From the NCBI GenBank assembly GCA_041569895.1, contig JBFFXF010000055.1, positions 1-32,177 of the forward strand: a DNA stretch of 32,177 bases, given 5' to 3'. The notes beneath the pieces were generated by a model. The model was not told the origin of the DNA and did not search any database. It saw only the letters and a program-made list of their open reading frames with translations. A program made the position numbers and the translations under genes. Each line of letters starts with the position of its first letter. Within the stretch, counting starts at the first letter, position 1. This document shows, piece after piece, positions 9,088 through 15,510 of this stretch. The DNA comes from JBFFXF01 sp041569895. GTDB lineage: Bacteria > Planctomycetota > UBA8108 > JACQVS01.

Positions 9088-11532
9088 ATGCATGACTCTC
9101 ACAGCCCCGTGCGGCTGCTGCGGTCGTTCCTCGACGAGTGTGCGTCGAGGGGGCTCTGGCCGCCGCTCAAGCTCGCCGAGATCGACGCCGGGGCCGAGAT
9201 CCTCGCGGCGTCTCCCGAGCGGCAGGTGCGCGTCGCTCGCGAGGCGGTGCGCCAGATCGTCAACTCGCGGCGCGGCATGAACGCGCGCGAGCTCGTCTCG
9301 CGCCTCCTGCGTCGCCGGTTGCCGATCTCGAGCGGTGACCTGATCGACATGCTCCGCTCGACGGTGCGCATCCATGACAAGCACCTCGTGCCCTGGAGCG
9401 GCCTCCTGAAGTTCGTCGAGGAGATCGCGTCGCGTGGCGAGCTGACGCCCGATCTCGCCCGCGCGCTCGAGACCGCGCGCGACTCGATCGGCATCCGGAT
9501 GCTCGACACCGAGATGCGCCGCGTCCGCGACCGCATCGAGGCGGTGCTCGCGCCGCCCGAGACCGACGGCGACGAACGGGGCTTCGGGATCGACCCCGGC
9601 GAGCCCTGGTCGGACGTCGCGCTCGACGCGCTCGCGCGGCTGCAGCCTCCCGAGCGCGAGGCCTGGCGAGCCGTCGTCGATCATGTCGCGACGGCGAAGG
9701 GCGCGCGACCGACGAAGAAGTGGCTCGGCGAGGCGGCGCGGCTGCTCGGTCCGATCGGCGGCGATGCGTTCGCACGGCGAGCGGCGGCGTGGCTCGCGCG
9801 AGTCGGGGAGCGCTCGACGCTCCACCCGCGTCCGCCCGGAACCGAGTTCATCGACCAGGGCGAGCTCATCGGCGACCGCAACGCGGACGTGCTCAAGGGC
9901 CTGGCGTGGTTCGCCGGCCTGGTCGACGACGAGCGGCTGGCGCGCGCCGTCGGCCACGCAGCCGCGCAGTGCTTCAAGAAGCTCCGCAACTGGGGCCCTC
10001 GCTCGCCGCGAGTCGCCAACGCGTGCACGATCGCGCTCGCGATGATGCCGGGAGACGAGCCGCTGGCGCAGCTCGCGCGCCTCAAGACCATCGTCCGGGC
10101 GCCCTCCTCGCGAGCCCAGGTCGAGAAGGCGCTCGCCTCGGTCGCCGAGCGCGAGGGCGTCGCGCCGGAGGACCTCGAGGAGCGCGGCGTGCCGGGGCAC
10201 GGGCTGAGCGAGGTCGGCCGGCTCGAGCGACGCGTCGGCGCGTTCCGCTTCGAGCTGACGATGCCGCCCGGCGGGGGCATCGAGCAGCGCTGGGTCGGCG
10301 AGGACGGCGCACTGCGCAAGTCGACGCCGTCCGCCGTGCGAGACGAGTTCCCGGGCGATCTCGCGGAGCTCAAACGAGTCGCGAAGGAGCTGCAGAAGAC
10401 GTTCGCCGCGGTGCGCCATCGCCTCGAGTCCGCCGCGCTCCGGCGGCGCGCCTGGCCGCTCGAGGAGTGGCGTCGCGCCTTTCTCGATCACCCGGTGGTC
10501 GGCGCGCTCGCCCGGCGGCTGGTCTGGCGGTTCGTGGCGGGCGCGGCGCGAATCGAGGCGGCCTGGAGCGACCGGAGACTCGTCGGTGTGGACGACGACC
10601 CCCTCGGCGACCTGCCGCCGGAGACCACGGTCAGACCGTGGCACCCGATCGGCGAGGCGGTCGCCGATGTCGTCGCGTGGCGCGAGTGGCTCGAGCGTCA
10701 CCGCGTGACGCAGCCCTTCAAGCAGGCGCACCGCGAGGTCTACGTCCTCACGCAGGCCGAGCGGCAGACCGGCACGTACTCGAACCGCTTCGCGGCGCAC
10801 GTCCTCAAGCAACATCAGTTCGCGGCGCTCTGCCGCGAGCGCGGCTGGAGGTACGAGCTCCAGGGCGAGTGGGACTCGCACAACACGCCGTGGCTCGACC
10901 TGCCGCACTGGGGTCTGCGGGCCGAGTTCTGGGTCGAGGGCGTGCACGGCAGCGAGATCTCGAGCGCCGGCGTGTTCCTGACCGTGTCGAGCGATCAGGT
11001 GCGCTTTTGCGAGGCCGGCGCCGACGATCCGGTGCCGCTCGAGGACGTACCGCCGATCGTGTTCACGGAGGTGATGCGAGACGTCGATCTCTTCGTCGGC
11101 GTCTCGAGCATCGCCAGCGACCCGAACTGGATCGAGCAGGGCGAGCGACTCGATGACGAGCTGCGCGCGTACTGGCTCGACACGTCATTCGGCGAGCTCA
11201 ACGATGCCGCGAAGACACGCCGCGAGGTGCTCGAGCGCCTCCTGCCGCGCCTGACGATCGCCGACCGCTGCGAGCTCGGCGAGCGCTTCCTCGTCGTCCG
11301 GGGCGACCTGCGCACCTACAAGATCCACCTCGGCAGCACGAACATCCTCATGGAACCGAACGACCAGTACCTCTGCATCGTCCCCGGCCGCACCATGACC
11401 CGCGCCCCGGCGAAGGTCTACCTCCCCTTCGAGGGCGACACCGCCCTGTCGGTGATCCTCAGCAAGGCGATGCTGCTCGCGGCGGACGCGGAGATCAGCG
11501 ATCCGACGATCCGGGAGCAGATTGGGGGGTGA
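9088..11532 (+). CDS. DUF4132 domain protein with C-terminal DUF7737 (MolR-like)
   Basis: An 814-residue protein with no signal peptide, predicted cytoplasmic. Residues about 1-440 are helix-rich and charged, like a repeat scaffold (for example AWLARVGERSTL and FAGLVDDERLARAVGHAAAQC). The DUF4132 core is at about 455-640: DHPVVGALARRLVW, then QPFKQAHREVYVLTQAE, SNRFAAHVLKQHQFAALCRERGW and WDSHNTPWLDLP. The last 95 residues match DUF7737 (FLVVRGDLRTYKIHLGSTN, ILMEPNDQYLCIVP). Related E. coli proteins (MolR/YehI type) have this core after a WGR domain; no WGR domain is visible here. The biochemical role is unknown. The chosen ATG follows the propeller gene by 59 nt on the same strand. A hexanucleotide tract begins 7 nt past the stop codon. 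Confidence 0.85.
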   Translation: MHDSHSPVRLLRSFLDECASRGLWPPLKLAEIDAGAEILAASPERQVRVAREAVRQIVNSRRGMNARELVSRLLRRRLPISSGDLIDMLRSTVRIHDKHLVPWSGLLKFVEEIASRGELTPDLARALETARDSIGIRMLDTEMRRVRDRIEAVLAPPETDGDERGFGIDPGEPWSDVALDALARLQPPEREAWRAVVDHVATAKGARPTKKWLGEAARLLGPIGGDAFARRAAAWLARVGERSTLHPRPPGTEFIDQGELIGDRNADVLKGLAWFAGLVDDERLARAVGHAAAQCFKKLRNWGPRSPRVANACTIALAMMPGDEPLAQLARLKTIVRAPSSRAQVEKALASVAEREGVAPEDLEERGVPGHGLSEVGRLERRVGAFRFELTMPPGGGIEQRWVGEDGALRKSTPSAVRDEFPGDLAELKRVAKELQKTFAAVRHRLESAALRRRAWPLEEWRRAFLDHPVVGALARRLVWRFVAGAARIEAAWSDRRLVGVDDDPLGDLPPETTVRPWHPIGEAVADVVAWREWLERHRVTQPFKQAHREVYVLTQAERQTGTYSNRFAAHVLKQHQFAALCRERGWRYELQGEWDSHNTPWLDLPHWGLRAEFWVEGVHGSEISSAGVFLTVSSDQVRFCEAGADDPVPLEDVPPIVFTEVMRDVDLFVGVSSIASDPNWIEQGERLDDELRAYWLDTSFGELNDAAKTRREVLERLLPRLTIADRCELGERFLVVRGDLRTYKIHLGSTNILMEPNDQYLCIVPGRTMTRAPAKVYLPFEGDTALSVILSKAMLLAADAEISDPTIREQIGG

Positions 11533-11538
11533 TTCGCG

Positions 11539-11568
11539 CCCCGTCCCCGTCCCCGTGCCCGTTCCCGT
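11539..11568 (+). repeat. Degenerate hexanucleotide tandem tract NCCCGT x5
   Basis: Five contiguous 6-nt units of the form NCCCGT (C, C, C, G, T at the variable position) begin 7 nt after the DUF4132 stop codon. The remaining 150 nt up to the HNH gene end show no gene. The same unit in the same orientation appears at 17675-17710. Confidence 0.8.
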
Positions 11569-11720
11569 GACGTCGCAACATCCTCGAGTCCATTCGTCGA
11601 CGCACATTCCTTCCTCCGAGGCGAGGGGGCGCTCGCCGCCCCCCTCGCGCTCCTCCAGGCGCCCAACCTGCCTGCCCCTTGCTCTGCGGGCGCGGACGGC
11701 CCGTGACTTGCGAGTCTGGT

Positions 11721-13169
11721 TCAGTTGCGAAGCGCCTCCACGACGAGGCGACCGACGTCGACCTCGCCGGTTGGTTTCATGCGTTCCCAGGCGCGGGTGG
11801 CGCGTTGGACGGCGCTGCTTCGAGTGCAGCCGAGCTTCTCGAGAGCGAGAATGGCGTCCCTCGGGATTGGCCCGAACTCTCCCTCGGAGTTTTCCGGACA
11901 TCCGGAATCGTTTTCCGGACATCCGGAAAACAGGCTCGCCTCGACGACACGCACCTGAGGCAGCGCCCTGGCCTCCGCGAGCTCCTTCCGAACCCGCCGT
12001 TCGATATCCTCCGCGCGTGTCGTCCACTGGAGCCCATTGATCGGATCGCCGCTGACGACCAGGCTGCCCGAGTGAATCAGGCTGTGACAGCGCTCGCAAA
12101 CGTGAGCGCCGTTCCATGGCGCTGTCCGGCCGCCCTCCGAGCGGAGCTCGATGTGGTGCGCGTGCCCGCCGCCGTTTGTCGGGCGTCGGCAGTAGGGATT
12201 CTCGCAGCGGCCGCCAGCGCGAGCGCGGAGCTCTTTTCGAAGGCGCGCGTCGTTGGGGCGGTCGCGCTCGGACTTCGGGACCCGCTTCCGCGGCGCGCTC
12301 CCATCGCCTTTCGCTTCCGGAGGTCTCTCGCGCTCGGGATCGATCGCGACGCACTCGGCCGAGCCGGTCAGACGCTCGACCGCCTCGAGCGGCACTTCGA
12401 CACGACCTTCCGGCGTTTCGACCGCCGCACGGTGACACTCTGGGCAGCAAACAAAGGTGAGCCCGTAGGGCGACTCGGGCTGCTTTCCCTCTCGGCTTCC
12501 TTCCCCGCCAGCTCCCCACGGCTGGGCTCCCTGAAGCACGCGATCCATGAGATAGACGAGCACCTTTTCCGGCTCCGGCCGCGTGCCGTCGAGCCCTGAA
12601 GCCATCTCATCGGCGATCTTTGCCAGCCCCCGCTCGACGATGGCGTGCTCCTCGGGTGCGAGCTCGAGCTTCAAGATCCTCGGCAGGCCCGGAAGCCCGT
12701 AACTCCCCAAGCGTGGCAGCTTGCGGTTCTTTCTCAGCGCATCCTTGACCTCGGCCAGGGTGACCGCGACGCGCCGCGTGCGTGCGAACTCGAGCCACTC
12801 GGCCTCGGTCTCGCCGCTGGCCACACGGGTGAGCTCTGCCGTGAAGGAGAAGGAGAGCTCGCCCTGCTCGAAGGCAGAGGCGATGGCCGGCAAGGTGACC
12901 AGCGCCTCCGAGACCCGCATGAACTCATACACCTGCGACTTCTTGAAGCGAAAGGTGCGCTCGGCGTAGGCGGTGATATTGGGAAAGCCGAGCTCGAGGT
13001 AGAGCTTCTGCTCGGAGAAGGCCCTCAGGCCGTCAATGAATCGCCTCTGTGCGATGTTCGCCGCTGCGTGCATTCGCAAGAGGAGCTCGTGGAGCTCGCG
13101 TGCCGAGATCGACACACAGGTTGCGGTTGACGTGGTTTCGGACTCCGAGCGGATGGCCTCTGTGGGCAT
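11721..13169 (-). CDS. HNH endonuclease with N-terminal helical domain and RuvA-C-like C-terminal domain
   Basis: A 482-residue protein. Residues about 22-150 are helical and carry an HTH-like stretch (GFPNITAYAERTF, KKSQVYEFMRVSEAL), as in DUF222-type HNH proteins. A Cys pair (CCPECH, 241-246) precedes the HNH domain at about 319-370. There a zinc site is suggested by CENPYC and CERCH, and the catalytic motif by HAHHIEL, the Asn of PWNGAHVC and the His of CHSLIH. Residues about 435-482 (DAILALEKLGCTRSSAVQRA, then VGRLVVEALRN) resemble the small three-helix C-terminal domain of RuvA. Between the two lies a 7-residue tandem repeat, SGCPEND/SGCPENS (415-428), encoded by palindromic DNA. GAGGAG lies about 7 nt before the ATG, supporting the start. 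It may be a stand-alone nuclease of mobile origin or a housekeeping paralogue; no RuvC domain or transposase is present. Confidence 0.85.
   Translation of the reverse strand: MPTEAIRSESETTSTATCVSISARELHELLLRMHAAANIAQRRFIDGLRAFSEQKLYLELGFPNITAYAERTFRFKKSQVYEFMRVSEALVTLPAIASAFEQGELSFSFTAELTRVASGETEAEWLEFARTRRVAVTLAEVKDALRKNRKLPRLGSYGLPGLPRILKLELAPEEHAIVERGLAKIADEMASGLDGTRPEPEKVLVYLMDRVLQGAQPWGAGGEGSREGKQPESPYGLTFVCCPECHRAAVETPEGRVEVPLEAVERLTGSAECVAIDPERERPPEAKGDGSAPRKRVPKSERDRPNDARLRKELRARAGGRCENPYCRRPTNGGGHAHHIELRSEGGRTAPWNGAHVCERCHSLIHSGSLVVSGDPINGLQWTTRAEDIERRVRKELAEARALPQVRVVEASLFSGCPENDSGCPENSEGEFGPIPRDAILALEKLGCTRSSAVQRATRAWERMKPTGEVDVGRLVVEALRN
11889..11930. repeat. Two tandem 21-bp palindromic units inside the HNH gene
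   Basis: Two units of 21 bp lie head to tail at 11889-11909 and 11910-11930. Each centres on TTCCGGA-CA-TCCGGAA, a 7-bp inverted repeat with a 2-nt spacer. In the second copy the arms extend to 9 bp (TTTTCCGGA/TCCGGAAAA). The 21-bp period is a multiple of three and encodes SGCPEN(D/S) in frame, placed in the linker between the HNH and RuvA-C-like parts. Confidence 0.85.
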
Positions 13170-13213
13170 TAATGACTCCTCTTTCTCTCACGCTTCCGTT
13201 GCTTCGAGGAGTG

Positions 13214-13219
13214 AGTATA
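13214..13219 (-). promoter_or_regulatory. Possible -10 box (TATACT) of the HNH gene
   Basis: Read on the minus strand the sequence is TATACT, one mismatch from TATAAT, 44 nt before the HNH start codon. The segment at 17 nt upstream does not resemble TTGACA, so only the -10 is supported. The leader would be roughly 38 nt and include the GAGGAG ribosome binding site. Confidence 0.35.
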
Positions 13220-13486
13220 CCACCCGGTTTTTCGGTCCCCGACGTTGGCGCACACGCGTCGCAAAGGCACCGAAATGACATCGAAGTCATCTCGCGCGCG
13301 TTGCGTGCGACCAGCGGCCGTCTGAGGCATCTGAGAGTCCTCGTGCGCGAGACCTCGACATGTCACGATTCGCATCGCGAAATCTGTCAAATTCTTTCTC
13401 GAGTTTTTTTCTTTCGCGCCACTCGCCTGCGACTCGAGCGACGGCCCGCGACTTGTCGCGCCAGCCCAGGGGCAGGCAGTGTGGGA

Positions 13487-13633
13487 TGCCGCGGTGGGGT
13501 AGGTCGCGCAGCGACCGAAGGGGCGACACCGGCGGGAAGAGGTGTCGCCCCTTTGTTCGGCTCAAGGCCGAACAAAGAATGACTGCGCACGCGGAGCGTG
13601 CGGCGACCCGTTGCCAGGTTCAATCCCGCGGCA
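13487..13633. other. Four-hairpin structured element with closing stem (candidate ncRNA or palindromic mobile repeat)
   Basis: Exact complementary arms are visible. The closing stem pairs TGCCGCGG (13487-13494) with 13626-13633. Inside it, stem 1 pairs GGTCGC (13502-13507) with 13511-13516. Stem 2 pairs GGGGCGACACC (13520-13530) with 13541-13551 around a 10-nt loop. Stem 3 pairs CTTTGTTCGGC (13551-13561) with 13567-13577, sharing one base with stem 2. Stem 4 pairs CGCACGC (13586-13592) with 13596-13602. The 3' side holds GGTTCAATCC (13617-13626), which looks like a tRNA T-loop, but no proper T stem, D arm or anticodon arm forms. Both strands fold equally well, so the transcribed strand is undecided. 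Stem 2 followed by TTTGTT could also act as a terminator on the plus strand. The element ends 21 nt before the DUF3472 start codon. Confidence 0.6.
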
Positions 13634-13642
13634 GTCTCGGTT

Positions 13643-13648
13643 TAGAAT
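13643..13648 (+). promoter_or_regulatory. -10-like TAGAAT box directly before the DUF3472 start codon
   Basis: TAGAAT ends 6 nt before the ATG at 13655. A transcript starting the usual 6-7 nt after the box would begin at or next to the A of the ATG, giving a leaderless or near-leaderless mRNA. A weak -35 (TTCAAT, 13619-13624) lies 18 nt upstream, inside the T-loop-like sequence of the structured element. Confidence 0.35.
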
Positions 13649-13654
13649 GAAGGA

Positions 13655-14572
13655 ATGATTTTCCAACCACCGCGTCCAACGAGCGTACTCTCGCCGACGC
13701 TCGCCTGGTCGTTCAGTGTGTCGCTGGTCGTGGTGCTTGTCGTCACGCTAGCCTCCGCCAGCGCTGACGAGTCGCTTCGCGGCGTCGCCTGTCGCTCGGT
13801 GCACCTCTGGTACGACGCGCCCGCCGGGGTCGCGTTCTACAACGAGGTCACCGTCGAGCGCTCGGCGCCGGGGACGTACTTCGCAGTCTGCGGCTGGGAC
13901 ACCGGGTACTACGGCATCCAGGAGCTCGGCAGCGGGAAGAAGCTGCTCATATTCTCCGTCTGGGACTCGAAGCAGGACGACCCGGACGCCGTCGGGGACG
14001 AGGAGCGCGCGCGGGTGCTCTACAAGGACGAGAAGGTGCGCGCGCGGAGGTTCGGCGGCGAGGGATCCGGCGGTCAGGCGTTCTACGATCACGACTGGAA
14101 GGTGGGGGAGACGTACCGTTTCCTGGTGACGGCGAGGCCGGCGGGAGCGCGGACCGAGTACAGTGGCTACTTCTTCGAGCCGGCGGAGCGCCGGTGGAAA
14201 CGGCTGATCACCTTTTCGACGATCACCGGCGGACGTCCACTGCGGGGTTACTATTCCTTCGTCGAGGACTTCAAGCGGGACCGCGTGTCGGCGACGAAGG
14301 TGCGCCGGGCGCGCTACGGAAACACGTGGGTCCGAAAGACCGGCGGACGGTGGTCACTCGTGACCCGCGCGCGCTTCACGGCGGATCGCAATCCAGTGAC
14401 CACCATCGATGCCGGCGTGGCAAAGGAACGCTTCTTCCTGGCCACCGGCGGCGACACGAAGAACACCACCACGCCGCTCTCCAAATGGGTGGCGCTGCCG
14501 GAAAAGGCCGCAAGCGAGCCGGAGGATCTGCCCGATCTACCCGGGCGCGACGAGAGCATGCGTTCCAGATAG
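13655..14572 (+). CDS. Secreted DUF3472 domain protein
   Basis: A 305-residue protein. Residues 1-37 form a signal peptide (VSLVVVLVVTLASASADE). The mature part matches DUF3472: a CRSVHLWYDAPAGVAFYNEV start, GYYGIQELGSGKKLLIFSVWD, then RARRFGGEGSGGQAFYDHDWKVGETYRFLV, and later GYYSFVEDFKRD, RRARYGNTWVR and RARFTADRNP. The last 40 residues are Pro/Glu/Asp-rich and look like a flexible tail. DUF3472 proteins are secreted, common in Planctomycetes and Bacteroidetes, and often accompany carbohydrate-active enzymes; a carbohydrate-binding role is suspected but not shown. The only candidate Shine-Dalgarno (AAGGA) touches the start codon. The gene converges on the minus-strand gene ending at 14661, with 88 nt between them and no clear terminator. 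Confidence 0.85.
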   Translation: MIFQPPRPTSVLSPTLAWSFSVSLVVVLVVTLASASADESLRGVACRSVHLWYDAPAGVAFYNEVTVERSAPGTYFAVCGWDTGYYGIQELGSGKKLLIFSVWDSKQDDPDAVGDEERARVLYKDEKVRARRFGGEGSGGQAFYDHDWKVGETYRFLVTARPAGARTEYSGYFFEPAERRWKRLITFSTITGGRPLRGYYSFVEDFKRDRVSATKVRRARYGNTWVRKTGGRWSLVTRARFTADRNPVTTIDAGVAKERFFLATGGDTKNTTTPLSKWVALPEKAASEPEDLPDLPGRDESMRSR

Positions 14573-14660
14573 GTGGGGCGGCCGCGCCGAGCGGCAACGC
14601 GCGGGAAGCTCGCGGAACTGCGCGTGGCATGCGCTTATCGCTTTCCGCCGACGAGAGACG

Positions 14661-15491
14661 TCACCGCCCGAAGTACGCCTCAAAGGCTCGCATGTCGACC
14701 TCCACCGCGTCGCCGCCGTTCGGCGACGGTCGGTGCAACTCGTCGTGGAGACGCCTGAAGTCCGCGCTGTCGCCGACGACGAGCACTTCGCGAAGAATCG
14801 GGCGAGGCATGTGCACGACAGGCCGAAGCGCAATGGTCGCGTCCGGCTCGAACGTGTGACAACGGGGCAGCCGGACGCCGCCGGCGAACCGTGCCGTCAG
14901 GTCCAGCAGGGTCTCCTGGAGGCACAGGAGTGGAGTCGCCTCGATGCGGACGAGTCCGTCCTTGCCCACCTCGAACTCGAACTCGCGCCGGCCCGCAACT
15001 TCCTGGATCAGCTCTGCGGACGGCGCGAGCTCGACGGCGACGTGCCCGCGGTAGCCATCGGGGAAGACGAGGGTCACCGTTGGCTCCGGGAGTCGATACA
15101 GGGGCACGGTCAGGTCAGCCTCCGAGTGCTCGTAGAACGCAGAAGGCAGCGCGTAGCAGTCTGAAGCGTCGAGCGGAAGCTGGAAGACCTCGCGGTAGCC
15201 TTGCAGCGACAAGGTGACGCGCGGTCGGAGATCGGCGACGCGAAACGTGGACCGGCCCTCCGAGTCGGTGCGCATGTCGACACGGGGCGGCGGATTCAGC
15301 ACCGGCCACAGCATCACGATCGTGTACCCGACGCGAACCTGCACGTCCGCGAGCGGCAGTCCGGTCTCGGCATCGATCACGGCGAGGGTGACCTGATTCA
15401 CGGAGTACGATAGCGTGCACGTCTTGAGGAGCACGGCGATCCCGGCCGCGGCGAGGACAAGGAGCACAGCTCGCACGAAACGTCCTGTCAT
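14661..15491 (-). CDS. Membrane-anchored protein with carboxypeptidase-regulatory-like domain
   Basis: A 276-residue protein from the ATG at 15491. A TTG start at 15521 would overlap the upstream gene by 11 nt, so the ATG is preferred. One N-terminal membrane segment (about 5-22, VRAVLLVLAAAGIAVLL) anchors the protein. Residues about 30-100 resemble a carboxypeptidase regulatory-like/transthyretin fold (VTLAVIDAETGLPLADVQVRVGYT, then TDSEGRSTFRVADLRPRVTLSLQGY). The remaining 170 residues, with LPEPTVTLVFPDGYRGHVAVEL and DSADFRRLHDELHRP, are not recognised. It starts 19 nt after the stop of the 463-residue gene, which has the same fold type, so the two are probably co-transcribed. The function is unknown; a role at the cell surface is inferred. 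Confidence 0.65.
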   Translation of the reverse strand: MTGRFVRAVLLVLAAAGIAVLLKTCTLSYSVNQVTLAVIDAETGLPLADVQVRVGYTIVMLWPVLNPPPRVDMRTDSEGRSTFRVADLRPRVTLSLQGYREVFQLPLDASDCYALPSAFYEHSEADLTVPLYRLPEPTVTLVFPDGYRGHVAVELAPSAELIQEVAGRREFEFEVGKDGLVRIEATPLLCLQETLLDLTARFAGGVRLPRCHTFEPDATIALRPVVHMPRPILREVLVVGDSADFRRLHDELHRPSPNGGDAVEVDMRAFEAYFGR

Positions 15492-15510
15492 GGAGCACCG
15501 CCGATACCGA

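Larger units (their letters stand above)
13170..13654. other. Gene-free 485-nt divergent spacer
   Basis: The spacer lies between the divergent HNH and DUF3472 genes. Short ORFs here have no protein-like character. It contains, left to right, the HNH ribosome binding site and a TATACT box, a T-rich run near 13397-13422 (unusual for this GC-rich window), the four-hairpin element at 13487-13633 and a TAGAAT box at 13643-13648. Nothing else was recognised. Confidence 0.7.

Noticed and set aside
8770..10947. 725-residue minus-strand ORF across the propeller/DUF4132 junction
   Set aside because: It spans the boundary of two well-supported plus-strand genes and shows no domain motifs.
11679..12599. 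306-residue plus-strand ORF over the HNH gene
   Set aside because: Lies opposite the HNH coding region and has no start signal or recognisable domain.
11721..13169. Intact insertion sequence or homing element around the HNH gene
   Set aside because: No transposase or integrase, no terminal inverted repeats bounding the gene and no visible target-site duplication.
13487..13633. tRNA or tmRNA gene
   Set aside because: The 3' GGTTCAATCC and the pairing ends look tRNA-like, but the T stem has two mismatches when set in the standard frame, there is no D or anticodon arm, and the length does not fit.
11721..13654. IscB/HEARO (OMEGA) system
   Set aside because: A structured element upstream of an HNH gene invites the idea, but the protein has no RuvC segments or bridge helix and its N-terminus is DUF222-like.
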